From positions 395,100 through 459,099 of the forward strand of contig NZ_VILB01000011.1 in NCBI RefSeq assembly GCF_009712035.1: a stretch of 64,000 nt of DNA, read 5' to 3'. Shown one piece after another: positions 18,849-29,725 of the stretch (position 1 is its first letter; the number at the start of each line of letters is the position of its first letter). The notes beneath the pieces are model-generated. The model ran no database searches. It was given only the letters and a program-made list of their open reading frames with translations, and was not told where the DNA came from. The position numbers and the translations under genes were made by a program. This DNA comes from Anabaena sp. UHCC 0187. GTDB taxonomy: Bacteria; Cyanobacteriota; Cyanobacteriia; Cyanobacteriales; Nostocaceae.

Positions 18849-21800
18849 TCAACCTGTATTTCTCATGCCGGCTGCAATTCCGTTGATGGTTAATAATGCT
18901 CCTCTGAGTAGTTCTCCTTTGCTGTAACGAGAGTGAATTACTCCGGTTGTGGGGGCATTCTTTGATTGACGAAGGCGTTTTAATAGGGAAACTTGGATAA
19001 ATCCTAAAGGCACAATTGTCCCATTTCGTAATTGTACAGAACGTTGCAATACTGGATCACCATCTAATAGTTTTTGGTGTCCGGTGATTTTTAAGACTAA
19101 ATCTCTGGTGAGAAAGAATTCGCTGGAAATTTGCTCGAAAACTTTCTCAAATCGCGGTTTGTCTTCAGGGTTAGACAATTCATCAACATAGTGACGTGCC
19201 ATTTCCATATCTACTTTCGCTAAAGTCATTTCGGCTTTAGAAATTACCATTTTAAAGAATGGCCATTTGAGATAAAAATAGCGGAGTAATTTCAAATGTT
19301 GTTCTGGTTCTGCGTCTAGAAATTCTTGTAAGGCTGTACCAATTCCATACCAAGAAGGTAATAAGAAGCGGGTTTGTGTCCAACTAAATACCCAAGGAAT
19401 TGCTCGCAAACTGCTTAAATCTTTTTTACCAGATGGACGACGGGCTGGACGAGAACTAATTTGCAATTGGCTGATTTCTTCAATGGGGGTGACTTGGTGG
19501 AAGAAGTCAATAAAATCAGGTTGTTCATAAATTAGGTTACGATAGTGCTGACGCGATCGCACTGATAACTCTTCCATAATCTCATTCCAAGGTTCAATGT
19601 CATCAAACCCTGTTCCTAGTAAACTGGCTTGAATTACCGCTGTGGTGATAGTTTCTAGGTGATACAAAGCCAAGTCCAACAAGGAATATTTAGAAGCTAA
19701 TACTTCCCCTTGTTCTGTAATTTTAATCCGTCCACTAATACTATGACCTGGTTGGGCTAAAATTGCTTCATGAGCCGGACCACCACCCCGACCGACAGAA
19801 CCACCCCGACCGTGGAAAATCCGCAGATTTACACCGTAACTTTCGGCTATTTTCTGGAGTGATTTTTGGGCTTTATGAATTTCCCAGTTGCTGCTTAAAA
19901 AACCCGAATCTTTATTACTATCGGAATACCCCAGCATGACCTCTTGTAAGTTAGGATTTAAGGTAGAAATAGATGGGGGTGCTTGTTCTTCACTGAGCGA
20001 AGTCGAAGTGTTAATTGCGGCGTAGCCACCAGCCAGCAGCGCCCGATATAAAGGTAATTCAAACAGTTCCCGCATCACGTTTCGAGAACGTTGTAAATCT
20101 TCTACTGTTTCAAAGAGAGGAACAACTCGAATTGTCCCCACTGCAACTACAGGATCAAATAAACTCGATTCTTTGGCTAAAAGTAAAACTTCTAGTACGT
20201 CGCTAACTTCGCGGCACATACTAATAATATAAGTTTGACAGATGTTAATGCCAAATTCTTGTTGTAGCGATCGCAAAATTCGGAAAGTTTCAATTACATC
20301 ATTGGTTTTTTCCGAAAATGGTAATTCAGCGGGAATCAATGGCCGACGGGTTTGCAATTCTGAAGTTAACCAAGCGATTCTCTGTTCTTCTGATAAGTCG
20401 TTGTAGGATTGGGGTAAAAGTTGTAAATATTCGAGAATCTCATTCAGCGCGTCCGCATGACGGGATGATTCTTGACGAATATCTAATTGGGTAAGATTAA
20501 AGTCAAATATTTCGACTTGACAAATCAGGTTTTCCAATTCTCGACAACTTAAACCTGTTTCCGTTAAGTTGCGTTGAATTAACAACAATTCTGTTAAGAA
20601 TTCCGAACCGGAACGGTACATGGGTGCATCTTCATTCTGTGGCGTTTCCCGATTATATAAAGCCAAATTGCGATCGCGGGTATTTTCCAACCGCTTGAGA
20701 ATGTAAGATAATTTGAGACGATAGGGTTCTTGGCGAAAACGCAAAGCTAGATCATCATAAACATCACTTAATTGCGATTGATCTAACTCTAAAGATTCTA
20801 GCAAATCTGGTAAAACATCACTCCAGTGCATGGACACACTCAATAATGTCACTAACTCTTTAACTGACTTAATATACCGCTCTAAAACCATTTTTCGCTG
20901 ATAACAAGCGGTTTTCCAAGTTACTTCCGGTGTCACCGAAGGATTACCATCTCGATCTGAACCTACCCAAGAACCAAAGGAGCAAAAGTTTGTCGTTGGT
21001 GGTTGTAACCAGGGAAAAGTTTCCCCCAGGGAATATTTGAAGCGTTTGTATAATTGCGTAATTCCATCAAATAACACTTCTTGGAAGTAGTGAAGGGCAT
21101 AATCTACTTCATCTAAAACCGTCGGTTTAAACTGATGTAATTCGTCAGTCCGCCACCAGAGGCGAATTTCTTCCAGTAATCTTTCTTTGATTTCTAATGT
21201 TTCCCAAGGATAACTACCAGCACGACTTTGCGCCTCATCCAGTTTTTGTAAAAGATGTACCACCTGACGCTGTTTATCCCGGATAGTATGACGGACAATC
21301 TCCGTCGGGTGTGCAGTGAATACTAAGCGGATATCCAGTTGAAAAATCAGGCGTTGAATTTGTTGAGGTGGGACATTCAACTTAAATAACAGGGGAAATA
21401 AAGCCGCAAAAGTCCCTTTTTGCTGAATTTCCGATGTCATTACATCGCTACCTATTTCTTTAGTAACAGATAATTCTTCTTCTCGTTGGTTAGTAGAATA
21501 AATGATACTTGGGAAAATACTCTGATCACCTTGATCTGCTTCGCTATCAGCATAGCGGTGTAATTGCTGCTTTTGCTCGTATTCCTGCTCAATAATATTA
21601 ATCAACTGAAAATACAATGCAAAGGCACGCGCAGCGCGAATTGCTTCATTGATATTCAATTGTTCAATCAATTCTACAGCAGAGGCAGCTTGGTCATTGG
21701 TAGCCTGTCCTTCTGGAGAACATAAATCCCGCAATTGGCTTAAAAGATCCACCATTTCTTGACCGCATTCTTGACGCAGCACCGACTCCCACAATTCCTC

Positions 21801-21884
21801 TACTACCTGTAGACGGTGACGCAAGAATAATTCCGAGTGTAGCACTGGAAAATCAATATGTTCAGCTTTCATAGTTTTCATCAT
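18849..21884 (-). CDS. ppc: phosphoenolpyruvate carboxylase
   Basis: Carboxylates PEP with bicarbonate to oxaloacetate (anaplerotic supply for nitrogen assimilation). 1,011 residues, normal for cyanobacteria. Catalytic motifs are intact: [13 protein letters not shown] (essential His) near residue 190, [12 protein letters not shown] near 650, [14 protein letters not shown] near 690, and the C-terminal GMRNTG typical of PEPC. The plant-type N-terminal phosphorylation site is not evident. Three in-frame ATG codons lie at the start (21884, 21881, 21872); I used the first. Confidence 0.97.
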   Translation of the reverse strand: MMKTMKAEHIDFPVLHSELFLRHRLQVVEELWESVLRQECGQEMVDLLSQLRDLCSPEGQATNDQAASAVELIEQLNINEAIRAARAFALYFQLINIIEQEYEQKQQLHRYADSEADQGDQSIFPSIIYSTNQREEELSVTKEIGSDVMTSEIQQKGTFAALFPLLFKLNVPPQQIQRLIFQLDIRLVFTAHPTEIVRHTIRDKQRQVVHLLQKLDEAQSRAGSYPWETLEIKERLLEEIRLWWRTDELHQFKPTVLDEVDYALHYFQEVLFDGITQLYKRFKYSLGETFPWLQPPTTNFCSFGSWVGSDRDGNPSVTPEVTWKTACYQRKMVLERYIKSVKELVTLLSVSMHWSDVLPDLLESLELDQSQLSDVYDDLALRFRQEPYRLKLSYILKRLENTRDRNLALYNRETPQNEDAPMYRSGSEFLTELLLIQRNLTETGLSCRELENLICQVEIFDFNLTQLDIRQESSRHADALNEILEYLQLLPQSYNDLSEEQRIAWLTSELQTRRPLIPAELPFSEKTNDVIETFRILRSLQQEFGINICQTYIISMCREVSDVLEVLLLAKESSLFDPVVAVGTIRVVPLFETVEDLQRSRNVMRELFELPLYRALLAGGYAAINTSTSLSEEQAPPSISTLNPNLQEVMLGYSDSNKDSGFLSSNWEIHKAQKSLQKIAESYGVNLRIFHGRGGSVGRGGGPAHEAILAQPGHSISGRIKITEQGEVLASKYSLLDLALYHLETITTAVIQASLLGTGFDDIEPWNEIMEELSVRSRQHYRNLIYEQPDFIDFFHQVTPIEEISQLQISSRPARRPSGKKDLSSLRAIPWVFSWTQTRFLLPSWYGIGTALQEFLDAEPEQHLKLLRYFYLKWPFFKMVISKAEMTLAKVDMEMARHYVDELSNPEDKPRFEKVFEQISSEFFLTRDLVLKITGHQKLLDGDPVLQRSVQLRNGTIVPLGFIQVSLLKRLRQSKNAPTTGVIHSRYSKGELLRGALLTINGIAAGMRNTG

Positions 21885-22771
21885 ACTCTTAAGATACTCA
21901 AAACATCTAACCTACCTTTTTGAGCATCCAATATCAAGCTGTTAGCTTTTTTTTAGGAGCTACTCACAGGTGACTTATCTTACTTTTAACTGCTTTTGAT
22001 TCGTTTTCAGTAGGAAGAGGCAAGTAAAATCAACCGCTTCACCAAATGCCTACTAGTCATTTTAGGATAAAGTTCGCCTTCACTCAATACCAAACAGGAG
22101 AAAAGCTATAGTAGGGAACGGGAAACGGAGTTAAAAGTCTTTCCGTGTATGGTTTTTCAGGTAATTTTTTTGTCTGAAATGGCTAACGTCACGCTTTGCT
22201 ATCAGGATATCCAGGATTTGAGGATGTCCAGGATTGTTATTTATGGATTTTTTCGTGAATGTTTAGAGGATGTTTTTTTATATTTTGTCTGAATCGGGAT
22301 ATCCAGGATTTGAGGATGTGCAGGATTGTTATTTATGATTTTTTCGTGAATGTTTAGAGGATGTCTAGGATTTTTATTTATGGATTTTTTGTGAATATTT
22401 AGAGGATGTTTTTTATATCATTGGAAAATTTCTATTTCTCATTAAGAATAACATCCTGTAAATCCTCAAATCCTGGTTATCCTCATTCAGACAATTAATA
22501 TTATGATGTTGGATTTCATTTCATTCTCCCCAACCTACGATTTTAATCATTAATCCTGGATATCCTGATTCAGACAATTAATATGTAGCGTCGGGTATGT
22601 TTGAAATAAATAGTAGAAAATAGAGTCACGTCTCATATTATAATTGTAATTTATCCTACCCGCAAAAAATTCTCTTCTCAATCATTAGTATATACACTTA
22701 GCAGTGTAAAATATACAACTTTTTTATTTATCAACCTCACAGGGACAAAGTTAAATTTTCTCACTACCATA
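21885..22771. other. 887-bp intergenic region with degenerate repeats
   Basis: Divergent region between ppc and the GH15-like gene. The first 300 bp show nothing recognisable. 22200-22590 holds the repeat cluster described separately. The last 180 bp before the GH15 start are very AT-rich and probably include its promoter. No credible ORF is seen. Confidence 0.6.
22201..22585. repeat. degenerate direct and inverted repeats (GGATATCCAGGATTTGAGG family)
   Basis: The unit reads roughly GGATATCCAGGATTTGAGG, ATGTCCAGGATTGTTATTTA, then TGGATTTTTTCGTGAATGTT with TAGAGGATG. It occurs at about 22203-22280, 22296-22352 and, shortened, 22353-22412. Reverse-complement versions of its core follow at about 22449-22498 and 22553-22585, each ending with the TCAGACAATTAAT motif (the complement of the GTCTGAATC that borders copies one and two). 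The whole could fold into a large stem. Confidence 0.75.
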
Positions 22772-25700
22772 ATGAACACACCCACCACATCATCAACTCG
22801 CTTAGATTTTTACTATCAGCAAATCAAGACAATTATTTTAGCGCGTCAAAACCCCATTACCGGGTTATTACCAGCGAGTACCGCTATTACTGCTCATGGT
22901 GATTATACGGATGCGTGGGTGCGAGATAATGTTTATAGTATTTTAGCAGTTTGGGGTTTAGCCTTAGCCTATCGCAAATTAGACCATGATGATGGACGCA
23001 CTTACGAACTCGAACATAGTGTTGTCAAATTAATGCGTGGCTTGTTATTTGCCATGATGCGACAATCCCATAAAGTAGAAACATTTAAACATACACAATC
23101 TTTATTAGATGGACTGCACGCCAAATACAACACAGCTACAGGTGATATAGTCGTTGGTGATGATGAATGGGGACATTTACAAATTGACGCGACATCTATC
23201 TTCTTATTAATGTTGGCACAAATGACCGCCAGCGGATTATCAATTATTTTTACATTGGATGAAGTGAACTTTGTCCAAAACCTAGTTTATTATATTGGTC
23301 GAGCGTACCGAACACCAGATTTTGGGATTTGGGAACGGGGGAATAAAACTAATCATGGTAGTGCAGAATTAAACGCCAGTTCCTTGGGAATGGCTAAAGC
23401 TGCTTTAGAATCAATCAATGGACTAAATTTATTTGGTGTTCATGGTAGTCAAGCATCAGTAATTCATGTTTTACCAGATGAAATTGCTAGAGCCAGAATT
23501 ACTTTAGAATCTTTATTACCTAGGGAATCAGGTTCTAAAGAAATTGATGCGGCGTTATTAAGTATTATTAGTTATCCCGCTTTTGCTGTCAAAGATGAAG
23601 CATTGCGAGAACGCACATTTAAAGAAATTATTAATAAATTAGAAGGAAAATATGGTTGTAAACGGTTTTTAAGAGATGGACATCAAACCGTTTTAGAAGA
23701 TCCTGAACGTTTACACTATGAACCTGGTGAACTTAAAGAATTTGAGCATATTGAATGTGAATGGCCATTATTTTTCACTTATTTAGTGCTTGATGGATTA
23801 TTTCGCGGGGAAAAAGCACAAATTGAGAAATATCAACAACTTTTAAAATCATTATTGGTAGAAGAGAATGGCTTACAGCTATTACCAGAAATTTATTATG
23901 TTCCTGAAGAGAATATAGAAGCTGAAAAATTAAATCCTCAATCTCAATCACGTTTACCCAATGAAAATATTCCTTTAGTTTGGGCGCAAAGTTTATATTA
24001 TCTGGGTGAAATGTTAAGCGAAGGCTTGATTTCCCTAGGAGATATTGATCCTTTAGGTAGACATTTGAGCGTAGGAAAAAAACGCAGTGCGTTAGTCCAA
24101 ATTGCTTTAATAGCAGAAGATGAAGCCCTACAAACGCAATTAGAAGTATATGGAATTGAAACCCAAACACCTACCCAAATCGCACCAATTCAAATTAGAA
24201 AATCTGAAGAACTTTCCCGAATTTATACACAAATTGGCAGAAATGATCAACTGGGTTTAACAGGCCGTCCCCTGCGAAGATTGAGAAGTTTAACCATATC
24301 GAGATTCTTTCGGATTCGAGATCAAACAGTGGTATTTTTACCATCATTTCTAGATTCTCAGCAGTTTTATTTAACCCTTGATTATCACTTCTTAGTAGAT
24401 CAAATTAGAGGTGAATTGGCTTATATCCAACAATACTGGAGTGATTTAGGTCGTCCTACCTTAACCTTAATGATTACTCGGACAATGTTAGAAACTGGGT
24501 CAGAAGCATTATTAGAATTAATGCAAGAACTTAAAGATGGTATTTGTCATGGAGTGCAGGTAAAATTAGGAAAACTCAATCAATTAATGCTGACAGCCGC
24601 AATTCAAAGAATTGATTTTCTGTCAGATACAGAATTATCACAATCATCAGTTAAAAACCGGGGAATCCGTTGTTATTACCTGACTTCTCATTTAGAAAAA
24701 AGTTGGTCTTTGGGACATACCCAAGAATTCCAAATGGAATACGAAACTAACTTAGATTTATTATTAGAATATTTGCGCTCATCAGAAAATATTTATGAGC
24801 AAATCGAATTACTGCAAACTTTAACTCGATTACAGGGTTTAGAATTTGATACAGGATATGCAGGTCCGACTCATGCTGTCACCGTAGCGGATTTACTCGA
24901 TGAAGTCTATACGAAAGCTGGAGATTTAGGGCTGTGGACAGTAGTGCGACGGGCTGCGGGTTTACGCCAAATGCTCGATATTGGCTTATCAGATGCGATA
25001 ACGAGTATTTTGGTTCAAGGTAAGCAAATTGCAGTGGGAAGGGCTTATAGTCAAGCTTCTCTGATAGTTGTTCCTATATCTGGAAATGAAATTGCTGAGA
25101 AAATTAATAACTTCTGTCGTGAAGATATTCGAGATCGTGTTTTAACGCAAGAAATATTGATTTATCTCGGTGTCTTAATCAAATCAGAACCAGAATTATT
25201 TCGCGGATTCCTCACATTAAGAGTTGGTTATTTGATTCTTTTAATTACTAGCGACATAGCCAGAGAATTCATCCTTACCCAAGATGAAGCTTATGAACAA
25301 TTAATGCAATTATCACCTTTTGAAGTGAAAATGCGTTTGCGTCAAGTATTAGCTGGATATAGTGGCGTAAGTAGTTTATTACGTCAACAGGAATCATTGC
25401 ACGTCAAGCAAAAAGAAAGTGATATTGCTTGGGTTTTACTACCTGTAATTCGTGAAGAAACAGAAGTTCCTCCTGATGGTTGGCGGCGATTTCGTCAAGC
25501 AGAAGGCGCATTAAACCGTGTACCCAAAGACTTTTTTAAAGAAGTTTGGCTATTAATGCTACATTGCAAAGGTTTAGTCATTGGCGATAAATTAGAACGA
25601 CGGAATCGCTTAGAAAGTGAAATCATGCTTTCGGAAATGACAGCAGGAGAAAGAAATTTTGCTTTGTTAGTTGAACATTTGCTGAATAAAATCGAAGCCC

Positions 25701-25984
25701 CAGAATACCGCCAAGTCAATGTAGAAGCCTTGATGGAACTGGCTACAATCGTCGCTAATAATCCTAATTTGCAAATTGAAGAATATATAGTTTTAGATGT
25801 TTTAATCGGTCATGCAGTGCGGTTAGCGTGGTTAGAAAATTATCCCCATCGTAGCGATAATTATGATGAAGATAAGACTAGTGCATGGCCATCATTTTAT
25901 AATAGCTCCCCTCAAGATTGCGCTAATTATATTTTGAAGGCCTTTAGATTCTTGACGGAGTTTGTGAAAGATGCTGAAACGTAG
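22772..25984 (+). CDS. GH15/phosphorylase-kinase alpha-like protein
   Basis: 1,070 residues. The N-terminal (alpha/alpha)6-barrel part (about 5-430) resembles glucoamylase family 15 and the alpha/beta subunits of phosphorylase kinase: ITAHGDYTDAWVRDNVYSIL, ATSIFLLMLAQMTASG, and FGIWERGNKTNHGSAELNAS. The remaining part is the long C-terminal region typical of the eukaryotic regulatory subunits. Proteins of this size are common in cyanobacteria; catalytic activity is unproven and a role in glycogen metabolism is an inference. A strong hairpin follows the gene. Confidence 0.82.
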   Translation: MNTPTTSSTRLDFYYQQIKTIILARQNPITGLLPASTAITAHGDYTDAWVRDNVYSILAVWGLALAYRKLDHDDGRTYELEHSVVKLMRGLLFAMMRQSHKVETFKHTQSLLDGLHAKYNTATGDIVVGDDEWGHLQIDATSIFLLMLAQMTASGLSIIFTLDEVNFVQNLVYYIGRAYRTPDFGIWERGNKTNHGSAELNASSLGMAKAALESINGLNLFGVHGSQASVIHVLPDEIARARITLESLLPRESGSKEIDAALLSIISYPAFAVKDEALRERTFKEIINKLEGKYGCKRFLRDGHQTVLEDPERLHYEPGELKEFEHIECEWPLFFTYLVLDGLFRGEKAQIEKYQQLLKSLLVEENGLQLLPEIYYVPEENIEAEKLNPQSQSRLPNENIPLVWAQSLYYLGEMLSEGLISLGDIDPLGRHLSVGKKRSALVQIALIAEDEALQTQLEVYGIETQTPTQIAPIQIRKSEELSRIYTQIGRNDQLGLTGRPLRRLRSLTISRFFRIRDQTVVFLPSFLDSQQFYLTLDYHFLVDQIRGELAYIQQYWSDLGRPTLTLMITRTMLETGSEALLELMQELKDGICHGVQVKLGKLNQLMLTAAIQRIDFLSDTELSQSSVKNRGIRCYYLTSHLEKSWSLGHTQEFQMEYETNLDLLLEYLRSSENIYEQIELLQTLTRLQGLEFDTGYAGPTHAVTVADLLDEVYTKAGDLGLWTVVRRAAGLRQMLDIGLSDAITSILVQGKQIAVGRAYSQASLIVVPISGNEIAEKINNFCREDIRDRVLTQEILIYLGVLIKSEPELFRGFLTLRVGYLILLITSDIAREFILTQDEAYEQLMQLSPFEVKMRLRQVLAGYSGVSSLLRQQESLHVKQKESDIAWVLLPVIREETEVPPDGWRRFRQAEGALNRVPKDFFKEVWLLMLHCKGLVIGDKLERRNRLESEIMLSEMTAGERNFALLVEHLLNKIEAPEYRQVNVEALMELATIVANNPNLQIEEYIVLDVLIGHAVRLAWLENYPHRSDNYDEDKTSAWPSFYNSSPQDCANYILKAFRFLTEFVKDAET

Positions 25985-25998
25985 AATATAGCAAACAA

Positions 25999-26027
25999 GT
26001 AGGGGTTTAGCAGTGCTAAACCCCTAC
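25999..26027. terminator. 14-bp stem hairpin after the GH15-like gene
   Basis: GTAGGGGTTTAGCA (25999-26012) and TGCTAAACCCCTAC (26014-26027) are exact reverse complements with one base between. It lies 15 bp after the stop of the GH15-like gene and upstream of the convergent DUF1232 gene. The sequence resembles common Nostocales palindromic repeats, so it may be a mobile repeat acting as a terminator. Confidence 0.6.
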
Positions 26028-26102
26028 ATTTATCTACAGATTAGGATATTTTTTTAATGGAACTCCTCAAGACGGCTAGAATCCTATTTGACAAACCACA
26101 AC

Positions 26103-26417
26103 CTACTTAACGGAAACAGAATCAACATCCACAGTGTCCCCAACGGGGGGCGCATAATTAGCAGTATTGCTGGTATTATTTTCTACAGTCCCTTTCTTTG
26201 CCTTCCAACCATCAATCACTAATCCAGAAACTTCAGAAACAAATAAAGTTAATAGTAAAACATCATCAATTTGGCCAATAATAGGAATAAAATCTGGAGA
26301 AATATCCAAAGGGCTGATTAAATAGGCTACTGTGCCGATAATTACCCACCAACGGTATTTGGGATTGCGTAGGGTGTTCCGATACCATGTGTACAAGGAT
26401 TGAATTGAGAAGTTCAT
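26103..26417 (-). CDS. DUF1232/YkvA-family membrane protein
   Basis: 104 residues. The family core is clear: YRNTLRNPKYRWWVIIGTVA, then YLISPLDISPDFIPIIGQID, then DDVLLLTLFVSEVSGLVI, with the conserved SPxDxxPDFIPxxGxxDD pattern. It has one or two membrane segments and a disordered acidic tail. The biochemical role of this widespread family is unknown. GGAGG lies at normal distance before the ATG at 26417. Confidence 0.85.
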   Translation of the reverse strand: MNFSIQSLYTWYRNTLRNPKYRWWVIIGTVAYLISPLDISPDFIPIIGQIDDVLLLTLFVSEVSGLVIDGWKAKKGTVENNTSNTANYAPPVGDTVDVDSVSVK

Positions 26418-26605
26418 GTTCTTAACCTCCAGTTATTTTTTTATTTTGGCAAATAATCCTCTAAACTCCCGGTGGGAATAACCGCCATATTGTGTATAGA
26501 AGATGTTACTCCTTAGTAATTAATTAGAAAAGTTTGTGAGTTTTGCATTACTCTCTAAAATGAAAATGCTTTGACTACTAGTAATGGAGGGAGGAAACCT
26601 ACACA

Positions 26606-27394
26606 GTGGATATTTTAGATTTGTTTAAGAAGGGCGGGCCCTCTATGTGGCCTTTGCTAGTTTTATCAGTTCTATCACTCAGTGTGATTTTTGAACGGAT
26701 ATGGTTCTGGTTACGAATTCTCAGCCAGGAAAAAGAAATAGTCAATCGGGTTCTTGATGCTGCTGGTGAAAATTGGGAAATAGCTGAAGCAATTGCTGAA
26801 CAAGCAAGAAACCAGCCCATTGGCAGGTTTTTATATGCACCTTTACGGTTACAAAAAAACGATCCAGAAACCTTTCGATTAGCCCTAGAATCCACCGCAG
26901 CAGACGAGATAGCGGGGATGCGACGGGGTGAAAAACTTTTAGAAGCTGTAATTGCCCTCGCGCCACTGTTAGGATTATTGGGTACAGTCCTTGGTTTGAT
27001 TCAGTCCTTGGGTGCAATTCGCATTGGTGATTTGGGAACTGAATCTACAGCCGGTGTCACCACTGGGATTGGGGAATCTTTGATTAGTACAGCCGCAGGA
27101 TTAATAGTCGCAATTGCCAGTTTAGTATTTTACCGCCTATTTCAAAGTTTTGTTGTTAACCAAGTCAAAGTTTTCAACAAATCGGGTAACGAACTGGAAC
27201 TACTTTACCGTCAGTATCCTCCTGAACCTAAAACAATGCCCACAGGAATAGTCTCAAAACCTACTTCTGAAAATTTCCCTCCATCCCCTCGGTTAGATAA
27301 AAAATCACGTTTCAAAAATCCCGGAATTGCACCAGATGAAACAATTCAGAATTCTCAGTTGAACTCTGCACCAGAACAAGAAAATGAAAGTTAA
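26606..27394 (+). CDS. exbB: MotA/TolQ/ExbB proton channel family protein
   Basis: Inner-membrane proton-channel subunit that with ExbD energises outer-membrane transport (TonB type) or envelope functions (Tol type). 262 residues from the GTG at 26606, preceded by GGAGGGAGGA at 26586-26595. Three hydrophobic helices at about 14-35, 112-135 and 160-185; the family block LEAVIALAPLLGLLGTVLGL is followed by TTGIGESLISTAAGLIVAI. The C-terminal 60 residues are Pro-rich and variable. exbD overlaps by 11 bp. Confidence 0.9.
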   Translation: MDILDLFKKGGPSMWPLLVLSVLSLSVIFERIWFWLRILSQEKEIVNRVLDAAGENWEIAEAIAEQARNQPIGRFLYAPLRLQKNDPETFRLALESTAADEIAGMRRGEKLLEAVIALAPLLGLLGTVLGLIQSLGAIRIGDLGTESTAGVTTGIGESLISTAAGLIVAIASLVFYRLFQSFVVNQVKVFNKSGNELELLYRQYPPEPKTMPTGIVSKPTSENFPPSPRLDKKSRFKNPGIAPDETIQNSQLNSAPEQENES

Positions 27395-28034
27395 GTTAGA
27401 TACTCCCACCGAAGACGTTCAGATTCAAATTATCCCCTTAATTGATGTTGTTTTTTGTATTCTGACATTCTTTCTATTAGCAGCTTTACAATTTACCCGT
27501 CAACAAGCTATTAATGTTGACTTACCTAAAGCTAGTACAGGTGCAAATTCTGCGGCTAATTCCCAAACTAAAAGTAATATTTTGCCTGTAACGATTGATG
27601 CAATTGGCATAACTTACATAGAAAAAGAACCTGTGATACGGGAGGAATTAGCAGCGCGGTTAAAGCAATATATCCAAACAAATCCAGATGGGATTTTAGT
27701 ATTGAATGCCTCGCGCACAGCTACTTATAACGATGTTATTCAAACATTAGATTTACTGCGACAAGTGGGAGGAAATCGGGTGTCTTTGGGAATTATCCCC
27801 GGATCATCTCAACCACTTACCAATTCACCCAACTTACCGACTATCCCTAATAGTCCTACCAGCCCAGAAATTAACCCACCAGGAAATCTGAGTCCTTTAC
27901 CACCCGCTAATCCAAATCAATTTCCTGTACCAGGGACTGGACTTTCTCCTGGTATTTCCCCTTTAGTTCCCAATAACACCTTACCTCAAGCACCTGTAAC
28001 ACCAGGAACAAATAATTCTTCTCCTCAAAATTAA
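27384..28034 (+). CDS. exbD: ExbD/TolR-family biopolymer transport protein with Pro-rich tail
   Basis: Partner of the preceding ExbB-like channel. 216 residues: N-terminal cytosolic stretch, one membrane helix (about 18-37) starting with the conserved IPLIDVVFCILTFFLLAAL (the Asp is the proton-path residue), then a periplasmic domain to about residue 132. The last 80 residues (SSQPLTNSPNLPTIPNSPTS onward) are Pro/Asn-rich, unusual for ExbD, and may span the periplasm or bind peptidoglycan. No tonB-like gene is adjacent. Confidence 0.9.
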   Translation: MKVKLDTPTEDVQIQIIPLIDVVFCILTFFLLAALQFTRQQAINVDLPKASTGANSAANSQTKSNILPVTIDAIGITYIEKEPVIREELAARLKQYIQTNPDGILVLNASRTATYNDVIQTLDLLRQVGGNRVSLGIIPGSSQPLTNSPNLPTIPNSPTSPEINPPGNLSPLPPANPNQFPVPGTGLSPGISPLVPNNTLPQAPVTPGTNNSSPQN

Positions 28035-28045
28035 TACCATTTTTG

Positions 28046-28172
<127 letters not shown>

Positions 28173-28216
28173 AGTCGCCAGGCTTACTTATGACTTGAGA
28201 AATTTTGTATATTTAT

Positions 28217-28270
28217 ATCTCCCCATATTTTCCTCAATTACGAGGTTATGGGGAGATTTTTATTTTTGTA
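28217..28270 (+). terminator. intrinsic terminator downstream of exbD
   Basis: ATCTCCCCAT (28217-28226) pairs with ATGGGGAGAT (28248-28257), followed directly by TTTTTATTTTTG. The 10-bp stem and T tract make this the most typical Rho-independent terminator in the window. It lies about 180 bp after exbD, beyond the heptamer array, which may therefore be transcribed. Confidence 0.75.
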
Positions 28271-28275
28271 TAGCA

Positions 28276-28316
28276 ATTACCAATTACCAATTACCAATTA
28301 CCAATTACCAATTACC
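28276..28316. repeat. CAATTAC heptamer array
   Basis: CAATTAC is repeated about six times directly after the exbD terminator. It is the reverse complement of the TAATTGG family found at 17045 and after 28866. Confidence 0.85.
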
Positions 28317-28498
28317 TACTATACATATTCTCTCGATCCAAAAATCGTAAACCTAAAGATATCTAGAATAAATTCAATTTCTGCAAAGAAATTCGGTTAA
28401 TTTGTAAATAATTGGTTAAGTTACAAAGATTTTTACATCAAAAAAAACCAAGTCAACCAGGTAATTTATCGCCAATCACCATTTACGTTTCAGGGGTT

Positions 28499-28867
28499 AT
28501 GGCAATGGATATTGTAACGCTGTTAATTGTTTGGGTAATCACGGCTATTAGCTTGTGGATTATTAGTAAATTACCTTTGGGAGTTGAAATTGATACTCCA
28601 GAAAAGGCAATTTTTTCCGCCGCAGTTTTAGGTATTATTACCGCACTAGTCAAGCCAGTTCTCAAAGTTTTGTTTGTGATCCCAAATTTAGCCACCTTTG
28701 ACTTATTATCTGGTATCTTCACTTTCATGATTGCTGTTGCTTGTTTTAGTATTGCTGCTTGGTTAGTAGATGGTTTCCGGTTACGTTACGGTATTTTGAG
28801 TGCTATTTTAGGTGCTTTTGCACTCACTGTTGTCAATAACGTTATCTACAAATTATTAGGTGTGTAA
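28499..28867 (+). CDS. phage-holin-family-4-like membrane protein
   Basis: 122 residues from ATG 28499 (the frame is open from a TTG at 28412, but the added residues are hydrophilic and atypical). Four hydrophobic segments with the pattern IFSAAVLGIITALVKPVLKV and LSAILGAFALTVVNNVI match the Phage_holin_4_2 family of small chromosomal membrane proteins, which despite the name are not linked to lysis in most bacteria. It is not near phage genes, so I treat it as a housekeeping membrane protein of unknown role. Confidence 0.72.
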   Translation: MAMDIVTLLIVWVITAISLWIISKLPLGVEIDTPEKAIFSAAVLGIITALVKPVLKVLFVIPNLATFDLLSGIFTFMIAVACFSIAAWLVDGFRLRYGILSAILGAFALTVVNNVIYKLLGV

Positions 28868-28924
28868 TTGGTAATTGGTGATAGGTAATTGCTTCCTGTT
28901 ACCTATCACCTATCACCTTACAAA

Positions 28925-29632
28925 TTATTCATTGCTACTAGATGGTGTTGCAGTCGGACTGGCTTGTTGTTGTCGTTGATCTCGTTTTTTACGATCTGCT
29001 GACAATATATCTGCCATGACTATGAGTGCTTGCGCCATTTTTTCTAGATTAGAACTGTATAGTTCTAAATCTTTGATCAGTTTGTCTTCTGAAAGATGCA
29101 AACCATTAGCGATCGCTTTTAGTGCCTCAGTCCGTTGTTTCTCATCTTTGATCAGTTGAGGATCTGACTGGACTAATAATGCAAATAAACCAACACCAAA
29201 TAACCGACTGTATTTAAAGTTGGAATTTGCGGCGATCTCTTGCAGATGCTTTTGCAAATCCGCATCTTGATCTAAGGAAATTGCTTGACTCAAGCCAGCA
29301 ATTAAATCCTTAGTAGGCAGACTAGCCGCTATACCTTGCAATCTTGACGCATCCTGTCGGTAGCGGTGGGGGTCTTGTTCCACCGCTTGACAGATTGCTC
29401 TAAAAATTGACTCTTGATCCTGTTCTGGTTGGTAGCCTTCCATGAAGCGGTCAAAAGTTGTCACAACGCCCAAGGCGTAAATCGCATCATAGCTAAAATC
29501 AACATTGACTGACAGTAGGTGCATTTCTACCATCAATTCTTCGACTACCCGGCGGTAAATAGTATTAATCGGCCTGGTATGAAGGGTATAAAAGGTGCGT
29601 TTTGTATCAGATACTGTGCGGACGTTATTCAC
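28925..29632 (-). CDS. thf1: Psb29/Thf1 thylakoid formation protein
   Basis: Thf1 (Psb29) is needed for photosystem II biogenesis and repair under high light and binds FtsH proteases. 235 residues with family blocks VSDTKRTFYTLHTRPINTIY, YDAIYALGVVTTFDRFMEGY and SRLFGVGLFALL. A C-terminal coiled-coil region (ELYSSNLEKMAQALIVMADI) and a low-complexity end follow. Length is normal for cyanobacteria. Confidence 0.94.
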   Translation of the reverse strand: MNNVRTVSDTKRTFYTLHTRPINTIYRRVVEELMVEMHLLSVNVDFSYDAIYALGVVTTFDRFMEGYQPEQDQESIFRAICQAVEQDPHRYRQDASRLQGIAASLPTKDLIAGLSQAISLDQDADLQKHLQEIAANSNFKYSRLFGVGLFALLVQSDPQLIKDEKQRTEALKAIANGLHLSEDKLIKDLELYSSNLEKMAQALIVMADILSADRKKRDQRQQQASPTATPSSSNE

Positions 29633-29725
29633 AAAGAAAATTGTAGTAAAGACATATTCTTACTTTCTAGTATGAACTAATCAGAGCTAATTCGTGAAAG
29701 TCAGATAAAAACGAGTTCACAGATT

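Noticed and set aside
28499..28867. Phage remnant because of the holin-like match
   Set aside because: This membrane family is common in bacterial chromosomes and no other phage gene is nearby.
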